Origin: Denitromonas iodatirespirans
Lineage (GTDB): Bacteria > Pseudomonadota > Gammaproteobacteria > Burkholderiales > Rhodocyclaceae
Length of the DNA: 64,000 nucleotides
Direction of reading: 5' to 3'
Assembly: GCF_018524365.1 (NCBI RefSeq)
Contig: NZ_JAEKFT010000001.1
Span: 124,001-188,000, forward strand
Position numbers and translations under genes: made by a program. Within the stretch, counting starts at the first letter, position 1; each line of letters starts with the position of its first letter. This document shows, one piece after another, positions 19,758 through 27,791 of the stretch. The notes below the pieces were generated by a model. That model saw only the letters and a program-made list of their open reading frames with translations. It did not search any database and was not told where the DNA came from.

Positions 19758-19762
19758 ATGAT
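19758..19762 (+). repeat. Right copy of the 5-bp target duplication (ATGAT)
   Basis: ATGAT immediately right of the element, identical to 19519-19523. It supplies the ftsX start codon. Confidence 0.65.
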
Positions 19763-20660
19763 GCGCGCCTGGTCCTACCAACATCGCAAGGCCATCGCCC
19801 ACGCCATGCAGCGCCTGCTGCGCCAGCCGCTGGGCACGCTGCTCTCGGCACTGGTGGTCGGCATTGCGCTGGCCCTGCCGGCCGGCGGCTTCGTGCTGGT
19901 CGACAATGCCGCCTCGCTGGCGCGCGGTGTCACCGGCAGCCCGGAGATCAGCCTGTATCTGTCGCTCGATGCCACCGAGGCCGACGTGGCCGACATCGAA
20001 TCGCGCCTGCGCGCTCAGGACGCGCTGGCCGGCGTGCAGTTCGTGCCGCGCGACGCCGCCCTCAAGCAACTGGCTGACAACGGCCTGGCGGACGTGCTCG
20101 ACGGCCTGGAGCGCAACCCGCTGCCGCATGCCTTCATCGTCACCCCGCGCCAGGAAGACCCGGCCCTGTTCGAGCGCCTGCACACCACCTTCGCCGCCTG
20201 GCCCAAGGTCGATCATGTGCAGCTCGACGCGGCCTGGGTGCAGCGCCTGCACACCCTGCTGTCGCTGGTCGAACTCGGCGTCAGCCTGCTCGCGGTGCTG
20301 CTCGGCGCGGCGCTGGTGATCATCACCTTCAACACCATCCGCCTGCAGATCCTCACCCAGCGTGCCGAGATCGACGTCACCCGCCTGCTCGGCGCCACCG
20401 ACGCTTTCATCCGCCGCCCCTTCTACTGGCTGGGCTGCCTGCAAGGCCTGCTCGGCGGCCTGGTGGCCTGGAGCGTCGTCACCCTCAGCATCGCGCTGAT
20501 GCGCCCCTCGGTCGAGGCGCTGGCCGAAGCCTACGGTGCGGTCTTCTCGCTCAACGGACCGACGCCGCCGCAAGTGCTCGCCCTGCTGGTGGTGGCCATC
20601 GCGCTGGGCTGGCTGGGCACGGCGCTGTCGGTACGGCGGCATCTGCGCGAGAGCCAATAA
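19758..20660 (+). CDS. ftsX: Cell division protein FtsX (permease-like)
   Basis: 300 residues from ATG 19758, which starts MMRAWSYQHRKAIAHAMQRLLRQPLGTLL. FtsX topology is clear: one TM (about residues 25-45), a periplasmic ECD-like segment (about 50-165, ISLYLSLDATEADVADIE), then three TMs, with FNTIRLQILTQRAEIDVTRLLGA between the second and third. FtsX transmits FtsE ATPase cycles to periplasmic EnvC/amidases. A second ATG follows at 19761. An upstream in-frame extension lies within the inserted element and is not FtsX-like. Translation may be coupled through the 80-codon frame that ends on its start codon. Confidence 0.94.
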   Translation: MMRAWSYQHRKAIAHAMQRLLRQPLGTLLSALVVGIALALPAGGFVLVDNAASLARGVTGSPEISLYLSLDATEADVADIESRLRAQDALAGVQFVPRDAALKQLADNGLADVLDGLERNPLPHAFIVTPRQEDPALFERLHTTFAAWPKVDHVQLDAAWVQRLHTLLSLVELGVSLLAVLLGAALVIITFNTIRLQILTQRAEIDVTRLLGATDAFIRRPFYWLGCLQGLLGGLVAWSVVTLSIALMRPSVEALAEAYGAVFSLNGPTPPQVLALLVVAIALGWLGTALSVRRHLRESQ

Positions 20661-20777
20661 CCCCTTAGTGGCCGACCGTGGTGTGACACGTTTCTCACCA
20701 CGCCCTCAGCCCGCCCGCGCCCTGTCCACATCGCCGGAAACGCGTGCCATGATACGCATCTGACCGACGCGCCCGCC

Positions 20778-23249
20778 ATGCCGACCCTGCTCGACACCTA
20801 CGCCCCTCCTGCCGACCGCTACGACGAGCTGCTCGACGCCCACGGCAAGCCGCGCGCCCACTGGCGCCCGCTGGTCGCCCGGCTCGACGGTCTGGGGGTC
20901 GACGGCCTCGACGCCCGCGCCCAGCTGGTGGCCGACTCGATCCTCTCCGACGGCATTTCCTACAACGTGCATGCCGAAGGCCAGGAGGCCCGCCACCCGT
21001 GGGAGCTCGATCCGCTGCCGCTGGTCATCGCACCGGAAGAATGGCACTACCTGTCGGAGGCGGTCGCCCAGCGTGCCGGCGTGCTCAATGCCACCCTGGC
21101 CGACCTCTACGGCCCCCAGCACCTGCTCGCCGAAGGGCTGCTGCCGCCCGCCCTGGCCTTTGGCCAACCCGGCTACAAATGGCCCTGCGTCGGCATCCGC
21201 CCGCCCGGCGGCATCTTCCTGAACACCTATGCGGTCGACCTCGCGCGCGGCCCGGACGGCAAGTGGTGGGTGATCGCCGACCACACCCGCAGCCCTGCGG
21301 GCGCCGGCTACAGCCTGCAGAACCGCATCATCCTGGCCAAGACCTTCCCGGACGCCTTCCGCCAGCTGCAGGTCCATCCGCTGTCGGGCTTCTTCCGCAC
21401 CCTGCTCGACGGCTTCGCCCGGCTCGCCCCCTCCGAAGGCGAGCCGCCGCTGGTCGTGCTGCTCACCCCCGGCCCCGGCGACGACAGCTATTTCGAGCAC
21501 GCCTTCCTGGCCCGCTACCTGGGCTATCCGCTGGTCGAGGGGCGCGACCTCACGGTGCGCGACAACACCGTCTACCTCAAGACCCTGCGCGGCCTGCGCC
21601 GGGTGCACGGCATCCTGCGCCGGCTCGATGACGACCTGTGCGATCCGCTCGAACTGCGCGCCGACTCGGCCGTGGGCGTGCCCGGCCTGCTCGCCGCGGT
21701 GCGCGCCGGGCGGGTGCTGGTGAGCAATGCGCTGGGCAGCGGCGTGCTCGAAACGGGTGCGCTGTTCGGCTTCCTGCCCGGCATCGCCGAACGCCTCACC
21801 GGCGAGGCGCTGAGCATGCCGTCGGTGGCCAGCTGGTGGTGCGGCGAGGCGGCGGCGCTCGACCATGTCATCGCGCATCTCGACGACCTCGTCATCAAGC
21901 CCGCGTTTTCCGACATGAGCCTGCCGGCCGTCTTCGGCCACACGCTCGAAGGCGCCGAACGCGAAGACATGATCGCCCGCCTGCGTGCACAGCCGCATGC
22001 CTATGTCGCCCAGGAATGGATCCGCATGGCGCAGGCACCCACCTGGGGCCCGGCCGGCCTGCAGGCGCGCACCGTCGGCCTGCGCCTGTTCGCCTGCGCC
22101 ACCCCGGAGGGCTATGCGGTGATGCCCGGCGCGCTCGGCCGGGTGGCCGCCAGCCCGCATCAAGAGATCCTGTCGATGCCGCGCGGCGGCGTGTCGAAGG
22201 ACGTGTGGGTGCGCGCCGCTGGCCCGGTACGGCGGGTCAGCCTGCTCAAGCGCCGCCTCGGCGTCATCGACCTGGTCTGCGGCGGCTCCGACGTGCCCTC
22301 GCGGGTCGGCGACAACCTGTTCTGGATGGGCCGCTACACCGAGCGCAGCGAAGCCACCGCACGCCTGCTGCGTGCCACGCTGAGCCGCCTGTCCACCGGC
22401 GAGGACGACGACGAATCGAGCCTGCCCGACTTGCTCGCCGCCTGCCATCACATGGACATCCTCGCCGCCGCGCCCGACCCCGCGGCGAGCGCCGACGAGC
22501 GCGAGAAGGAAGTGCTCGCCGCGGTCTGCGACCCGACCCAGCCCGGCTCGCTGGCCAGCATGTCGCGCCAGCTCAGCTACAGCGCCGGTCAGGTGCGCGA
22601 GCGCATGTCCTCCGACAACTGGCATGCGCTCAACCGCATGGCCCGCCTCTTCGACCGGCCGCTGCTGTCGGTCGGCCAGGCGCTGGCGGCGGTCGACCGC
22701 GCCATGCTCGACAGCATCTCGCTGGCCGGTTTCGCACTCGACGACATGACCCGCGACGAAGGCTGGCGCTTTCTCATCCTCGGTCGGCGCATCGAGCGCC
22801 TGCACCGGCTCGCCGCACTGATCGAGGTGGTGCTGCGCTTCGGTGACGCGGCGCGCGAGCGCAGCCTCGAATGGCTGCTCGAAGCGACCAACGCCATCGT
22901 CACCTATCGGGCCCGCTACCGGCGCGTCCCCGAAGTGCTGCCGGTGATCCACCTGCTGGTCTTCGACGACAGCAACCCACATGCCGTGATCTTCCAGATC
23001 AACGAACTCGACACCGAACTCGACAGCGTCGCACGCGACCTCGGCCATCCGCGCACCGACGCCCTGCACGCCATGCGCGAGGCCCTGCACCGCTTCGACC
23101 TGACGCGCTTCGAAGCCGACGACAACCGCCTCGCCTGCCGCGCGCTGGCCGAGCAGCTCGAACGCATCGCCGACGACACCTCGGCCCTGTCCGAAACCCT
23201 GCACAAGCGCTACTTCACCCACACCGCGCCCGACGCCCGGACCCACTGA
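20778..23249 (+). CDS. Fused circularly permuted ATP-grasp (COG2308) and alpha-E (COG2307) protein
   Basis: 823 residues. The first about 480 form a circularly permuted ATP-grasp-like domain (GISYNVHAEG, then PGGIFLNTYAVDLARGPDG, VIADHTRSPAGAGYSLQNR and LRGLRRVHGILRRLDDD). The remainder, from about 505 (RVGDNLFWMGRYTERSEATARLLR), is the helical alpha-E domain. In many genomes these are two genes next to a transglutaminase, and they are predicted to form or modify a peptide by ATP-dependent ligation; no substrate is proven. The downstream transglutaminase starts 2 bp after the stop. No signal peptide, so the protein is probably cytosolic. Confidence 0.88.
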   Translation: MPTLLDTYAPPADRYDELLDAHGKPRAHWRPLVARLDGLGVDGLDARAQLVADSILSDGISYNVHAEGQEARHPWELDPLPLVIAPEEWHYLSEAVAQRAGVLNATLADLYGPQHLLAEGLLPPALAFGQPGYKWPCVGIRPPGGIFLNTYAVDLARGPDGKWWVIADHTRSPAGAGYSLQNRIILAKTFPDAFRQLQVHPLSGFFRTLLDGFARLAPSEGEPPLVVLLTPGPGDDSYFEHAFLARYLGYPLVEGRDLTVRDNTVYLKTLRGLRRVHGILRRLDDDLCDPLELRADSAVGVPGLLAAVRAGRVLVSNALGSGVLETGALFGFLPGIAERLTGEALSMPSVASWWCGEAAALDHVIAHLDDLVIKPAFSDMSLPAVFGHTLEGAEREDMIARLRAQPHAYVAQEWIRMAQAPTWGPAGLQARTVGLRLFACATPEGYAVMPGALGRVAASPHQEILSMPRGGVSKDVWVRAAGPVRRVSLLKRRLGVIDLVCGGSDVPSRVGDNLFWMGRYTERSEATARLLRATLSRLSTGEDDDESSLPDLLAACHHMDILAAAPDPAASADEREKEVLAAVCDPTQPGSLASMSRQLSYSAGQVRERMSSDNWHALNRMARLFDRPLLSVGQALAAVDRAMLDSISLAGFALDDMTRDEGWRFLILGRRIERLHRLAALIEVVLRFGDAARERSLEWLLEATNAIVTYRARYRRVPEVLPVIHLLVFDDSNPHAVIFQINELDTELDSVARDLGHPRTDALHAMREALHRFDLTRFEADDNRLACRALAEQLERIADDTSALSETLHKRYFTHTAPDARTH

Positions 23250-23251
23250 GC

Positions 23252-24193
23252 ATGAGCGCCGTCCGCTACCACCTGCTGCACGACACCCTCTACCGCTACA
23301 CCTATCCGGTGAGCGAGTCGCGCCAGATGATCCGCCTCACCCCGCGCCTGCTCGAGCACCAGCGCAGCCTGTCGCACCGCCTGCAGATCGAGCCCGCACC
23401 CTCGCGCAGCGAAAACTGGATCGACAGCTTCGGCAACCCGGTGCGCACCATCGACCTCGAAGCCAGCCACGAGCACCTGCTGATCCGTGCCGAATCCTGG
23501 ATCGAACTCAACCCGCGCCCCCCCCTCGATGTCGCCCAGAGCCCGGCCTGGGAACGCGTGCGCGACACCCTCGCCTACCGCGCCGGCCGGGCGCTGGCGC
23601 CCGAACTGCTGGCGGCCAGCGCCTTCTGCTTCGAGTCGCCCAACGTGCGCCTCAAGCGCGAGTTCGCCGCCTATGCGCTGGAGGTCTTCACCCCGGGCCT
23701 GCCATTCCTGGCCGGCGTCCAGGCCTTGATGGCCCGCATCCATCGCGAATTCACCTTCGACCCCAAGGCCACCGACGTGGCCACCCCGGTGACCCGCGTT
23801 TTCGAGCAGCGCCGCGGCGTGTGCCAGGACCTGAGCCATGTGATGATCTCCTGCCTGCGCTCGATCGGCCTGGCCGCCCGCTATGTGAGCGGCTACCTGC
23901 TCACCGTGCCGCCGCCGGGCAAGCCCCGTCTGATCGGCGCCGACGCCACCCATGCCTGGGTCTCGGTGTTCTGCCCGGGCCTGGGCTGGGTCGATTTCGA
24001 CCCGACCAACAACACCACCCCGGCGCTCGAACACATCACCGTCGGCTGGGGGCGCGATTTCGCCGACGTCTCGCCGGTGCGCGGCGTGATCCTCGGCGCC
24101 GGCAGCCACACGCTCAAGATCTCAGTCACCGTGGTCCCCGAATCCGAGTTCTCCCTCGTCTACGAAAACGGCCGCGCCCAGCCCGCCGCCTGA
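23252..24193 (+). CDS. Transglutaminase-like cysteine protease family protein
   Basis: 313 residues of the COG1305 type. The N-terminal beta domain starts MSAVRYHLLHDTLYRYTYPVSESRQ. The catalytic triad is visible: Cys in RRGVCQDLSHVM, His in DATHAWVSVF and Asp in WVDFDPTN. There is no signal peptide. It is two bases downstream of the ATP-grasp/alpha-E fusion and almost certainly cotranscribed. The triplet ATP-grasp, alpha-E and transglutaminase is conserved, often with a proteasome-like Anbu gene that is absent here. Whether it cuts or links peptides is unknown. Confidence 0.9.
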   Translation: MSAVRYHLLHDTLYRYTYPVSESRQMIRLTPRLLEHQRSLSHRLQIEPAPSRSENWIDSFGNPVRTIDLEASHEHLLIRAESWIELNPRPPLDVAQSPAWERVRDTLAYRAGRALAPELLAASAFCFESPNVRLKREFAAYALEVFTPGLPFLAGVQALMARIHREFTFDPKATDVATPVTRVFEQRRGVCQDLSHVMISCLRSIGLAARYVSGYLLTVPPPGKPRLIGADATHAWVSVFCPGLGWVDFDPTNNTTPALEHITVGWGRDFADVSPVRGVILGAGSHTLKISVTVVPESEFSLVYENGRAQPAA

Positions 24194-24217
24194 CCAGCGG
24201 CCGGTTTCGGCTATGCT
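24190..24217 (+). promoter_or_regulatory. Weak candidate promoter for recC
   Basis: CTGACC (24190-24195), a 16-bp spacer, TATGCT (24212-24217), starting at the stop codon of the transglutaminase gene and about 40 bp before the recC start. Hexamer match only. Confidence 0.3.
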
Positions 24218-24257
24218 TGGCCCCTGAAACGCCACCCCGCGCCCGACGGAACCCGCC

Positions 24258-27200
24258 TTGACCGCTGCCGCCCTGCCCACCGGCCTGATGCTCGTCCACG
24301 GCAACCACGCCGAAGCCCTGCGCGACCTGATGGTCGGCTGGATGCAGCGCTACCCGCTGGCCCCGCTCGAAAACGAAGTCATCCTGGTGCAGAGCAACGG
24401 CATCGCCCAGTGGCTGCGCCTGTCGCTGGCCGCCGACCGGCACGCCGGCGGCTGCGGCATCGCCGCCGCGCTCGACTTCCTGCTGCCCTCGCGCTTTCTG
24501 TGGCAGGCCTACCGCGCCGTGCTCGGCCGCGAGGCGGTGCCCGAGACCTCGCCCTTCGACAAGACCCGCCTCGTCTGGCGCCTGATGCGCCTGCTGCCTG
24601 CACTGATGCACGCGCCGGCCTACGCCCCGCTGCAGCGCTTTCTCGACGACGACGCCGACCTGCGCAAGCGCTTCCAGCTGGCCGAGCGCCTCGCCGACCT
24701 GTTCGACCAGTACCAGGTCTATCGCGCCGACTGGCTGGCCGCCTGGGCCGACGGCAGCGATGTGCTGATCGACGCCGGCGCCACCCGAGCGCCGCTGCCC
24801 GACGACCAACGCTGGCAGGCGGCGCTGTGGCGCGCCATCCTCGACGACGTCGGCGGCGCCAACACCCCGAACGACAGCGGCCGCGCCGCGGTGCACGCCG
24901 CCTTCATGGCCCGCGCCCGCGACTGGCATGGCGACGCGCGCCCGGCCGGCCTGCCGCGCCGCGTCATGGTCTTCGGCATCTCCTCGCTGCCGCGCCAGTC
25001 GCTCGAAGTGCTCGCCGTGCTGGGCCGCTGGACGCAAGTGGTGATGTGCGTGCACAACCCCTGCGAGCACTACTGGGCCGACATCGTCGCCGGCAAGGAC
25101 CTGCTGCGCCAGAGCGCCCGCCGCCAGGCACGCCGCGCCGGCATGCCCGAGGCGCTGCCCGACGACGCCCTGCACCTCTACGCCCATCCGCTGCTGGCCG
25201 CCTGGGGCAAGCAGGGGCGCGACTTCATCGCCCTGCTCGACGAGCACGACAGCGCCGAGGCGCGCGAACACTATGCCCGCCATTTCGATGCCATCGGCCA
25301 GCGCATCGACCTGTTCTCGCCGCCCGACACCGGCCACCTGCTCGGCCAGCTGCAGGACGACATCCGCGCCCTGCGCCCGCTGGCCGAGAGCCGCGCCACC
25401 TGGCCGGCGCTCGACCCGGCACGCGATACCTCGCTGCGCTTCCATGTCGCCCACGGCCCGCAGCGCGAGGTCGAGATCCTGCACGACCAGCTGCTCGACG
25501 CCTTCAACGCCGACCCCAGCCTGCGCCCGCGCGACGTGATCGTCATGGTCCCCGACATCGACGCCTACGCCCCGCATGTGCAGGCGGTGTTCGGCCTGCT
25601 CGACACCGACGATGCGCGCCACATCCCCTTCAGCCTGGCCGACCAGGGCCGCCGCCATGCCGACCCCTTGCTCAACGCCGTGGCCCAGCTGCTGGCCCTG
25701 CCACAGTCGCGCCTGGCGGTCAGCGAGCTGCTCGACCTGATCGAAGTGCCCGCCCTGCGCGCGCGCTTCGGCATCGACGCGGCCGACCTGCCGCTGCTGC
25801 ACCGCTGGATCCACGGCGCCAATATCCGCTGGGGCCTGCATGCCGGGCATCGCGCCAGCCTCGACCTGCCCGCGCCGGCCGAGGCCGCCGCCCCCAACAC
25901 CTGGCTGTTCGGCCTGCGTCGCCTGCTGCTCGGCTATGCCGCCGGCCCCGACGCCGGGCCGTGGCAAGGCATCGAACCGCATGGCGACGTCGGCGGCCTC
26001 GACGCCGCCGTGCTCGGCCCGCTGGTGCAGCTGCTCGAACGCATTGAGCAGACCTGGCAGGCGCTGACCACGCCGGCCGACGTCCCCACCTGGTGCGCGC
26101 GCCTGCGCCGCCTGATGGCCGACTTCTTCGCCGCCGAGGACAGCGACGACGCCCTCACCCTGGCCCAGCTCGACACCGCCCTGCAGCGCTGGCAGGACGC
26201 CTGTGACGAAGCCGCGCTCACCGACGCCCTGCCCGTCTCGGTGGTCGGCGACGACTGGCTGGCCCGGCTCGACGAGGCCGGCCTGGCGCAGCGCTTCTTC
26301 GGCGGCGCCGTCACCTTCGCCACCCTCATGCCGATGCGCGCGATTCCCTTCCGCCAGGTGTGCCTGCTCGGCATGAACGACGGCGACTACCCGCGCACCC
26401 GCATCCCCATGGATTTCGACCTGATGGGCCGCGACTACCGCCCCGGCGACCGCTCGCGCCGCGAGGACGACCGCTACCTGTTTCTCGAAGCCCTGCTGTC
26501 GGCGCGCGAGCGGCTCACCATTTCGTGGGTCGGGCGCAGCATCACCGACAACACCCCGCGCCCGCCCTCGGTGCTGGTCGGCCAACTGCGCGACCACCTC
26601 GCCACCGGCTGGCGCCTGGCCGGCCATGACGACCCCGACGCCCTGCTCGCCGCGCTCACCACCGAGCACCGCCTGCAGCCCTTCAGCCCCGACTACTTCC
26701 CGCCCGCGCCCAACGACGCCGGCCACTTCACCTATGCCCGCGAATGGGCCGCCGACGCCCCGCCGCGCGCGCCCGACACCGCCCTGGCGCCGATCGCGCG
26801 CGAGACGCCGCTGTCGCTGCGCGAGCTGGCCGACTTCCTCCGGAACCCCGCCCGCGCCTTCTTCCAGCAACGTCTCGGCGTGCGCTTCGAGACCGACGAC
26901 GCCACCAGCGACGATGTCGAGCCCTTCGAACTCGACGGCCTCGGTCACTGGGCGCTGCAGGCCGAGCTGATCGAGGCCCAGGCGCGTGCGCTGGCCGAAG
27001 GCGGCGACATCGACCACGCCCGCGACACCGCCCTGGCCGCCATCGCCCGGCGCGGCGCGCTGGCCGGCGGCGGCTTCGGCGAGGCCATGGGCGCGGCCCT
27101 GGTGGCGCCCATGCCGGAGCTCTTCGAGGCCTATGCCGACGCCCTGGCGCGCTGGCCGCAGGCGGCAAGCGAGGACGAAGCCATCCGCTTCGCCGCCACC

Positions 27201-27791
27201 CTCGACGGCCAGCCGCTCGAGCTGGCCGACTGGCTCGGCGGCCTGCGCCATGCCGTAGACGGCGCACGCGGCCGGGTGCGGCTGTCCGACAGCGATCTGG
27301 TCAAGGACAACAAGTACCGCGGCGACAAGCTCGTCCCGCACTGGGTCGCGCACCTGGCCGCCACCGTGTCGGGCGGCCCGATCACCACCGAGATCGTCAG
27401 CAAGGTCGGCGAGGTGACGCTGCCGCCGCTGGACCCCGACACCGCCGGCCGCCATCTGCACACCTTGCTCGCCGCCTGGCAGCAAGGCATGCGCCGGCCC
27501 TTGCCGCTGGCGCCGCGCACCGCCTTCGCCTGGCTCAACGCCCTGCCCGACCCGGGCGCCGCCGAGGGCGACGGCGCCGAGCTCGCCCTGCAAAAAGCCA
27601 CCAGCGCCGCACGCCGGGCCTTCGAAGACAGCTACCAGGGCGCCGGCGAGCTGAACGGCGACGCCTACCTGCGCCGCGTCTGGGCCGACTTCGACGCCTT
27701 CGCCGGCGACGGCGAATTCGCCGAGCTGGCCGAGATGCTGCTGCGCCCGCTGCCGCTGGCGCTCCATGCCAAGGCGGACGGCCGCGCATGA
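24258..27791 (+). CDS. recC: Exodeoxyribonuclease V subunit gamma (RecC)
   Basis: 1177 residues, close to E. coli RecC. The N-terminus has LMLVHGNHAEALRDLM and VILVQSNGIAQWLRL, the hallmark RecC opening. Downstream are an inactive helicase-like core (FRQVCLLGMNDGDYPR) and a C-terminal nuclease-like remnant. RecC recognises Chi and holds RecB and RecD. The chosen start is TTG 24258-24260, preceded by CGGA; an ATG 30 bp later (24288) is the alternative. The stop overlaps the recB start by 4 bp. The gene order recC-recB-recD is that of many betaproteobacteria. Confidence 0.95.
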   Translation: MTAAALPTGLMLVHGNHAEALRDLMVGWMQRYPLAPLENEVILVQSNGIAQWLRLSLAADRHAGGCGIAAALDFLLPSRFLWQAYRAVLGREAVPETSPFDKTRLVWRLMRLLPALMHAPAYAPLQRFLDDDADLRKRFQLAERLADLFDQYQVYRADWLAAWADGSDVLIDAGATRAPLPDDQRWQAALWRAILDDVGGANTPNDSGRAAVHAAFMARARDWHGDARPAGLPRRVMVFGISSLPRQSLEVLAVLGRWTQVVMCVHNPCEHYWADIVAGKDLLRQSARRQARRAGMPEALPDDALHLYAHPLLAAWGKQGRDFIALLDEHDSAEAREHYARHFDAIGQRIDLFSPPDTGHLLGQLQDDIRALRPLAESRATWPALDPARDTSLRFHVAHGPQREVEILHDQLLDAFNADPSLRPRDVIVMVPDIDAYAPHVQAVFGLLDTDDARHIPFSLADQGRRHADPLLNAVAQLLALPQSRLAVSELLDLIEVPALRARFGIDAADLPLLHRWIHGANIRWGLHAGHRASLDLPAPAEAAAPNTWLFGLRRLLLGYAAGPDAGPWQGIEPHGDVGGLDAAVLGPLVQLLERIEQTWQALTTPADVPTWCARLRRLMADFFAAEDSDDALTLAQLDTALQRWQDACDEAALTDALPVSVVGDDWLARLDEAGLAQRFFGGAVTFATLMPMRAIPFRQVCLLGMNDGDYPRTRIPMDFDLMGRDYRPGDRSRREDDRYLFLEALLSARERLTISWVGRSITDNTPRPPSVLVGQLRDHLATGWRLAGHDDPDALLAALTTEHRLQPFSPDYFPPAPNDAGHFTYAREWAADAPPRAPDTALAPIARETPLSLRELADFLRNPARAFFQQRLGVRFETDDATSDDVEPFELDGLGHWALQAELIEAQARALAEGGDIDHARDTALAAIARRGALAGGGFGEAMGAALVAPMPELFEAYADALARWPQAASEDEAIRFAATLDGQPLELADWLGGLRHAVDGARGRVRLSDSDLVKDNKYRGDKLVPHWVAHLAATVSGGPITTEIVSKVGEVTLPPLDPDTAGRHLHTLLAAWQQGMRRPLPLAPRTAFAWLNALPDPGAAEGDGAELALQKATSAARRAFEDSYQGAGELNGDAYLRRVWADFDAFAGDGEFAELAEMLLRPLPLALHAKADGRA

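Noticed and set aside
20677-20702. Hairpin CGTGGTG/CACCACG after ftsX as a terminator
   Set aside because: A 7-bp stem with a 12-nt loop and no following T-run; too weak to call.
20706-23246. 846-codon minus-strand frame opposite the ATP-grasp gene
   Set aside because: Compositionally repetitive Gly/His/Ala/Arg-rich sequence with no domain, on the strand opposite a well-supported gene.
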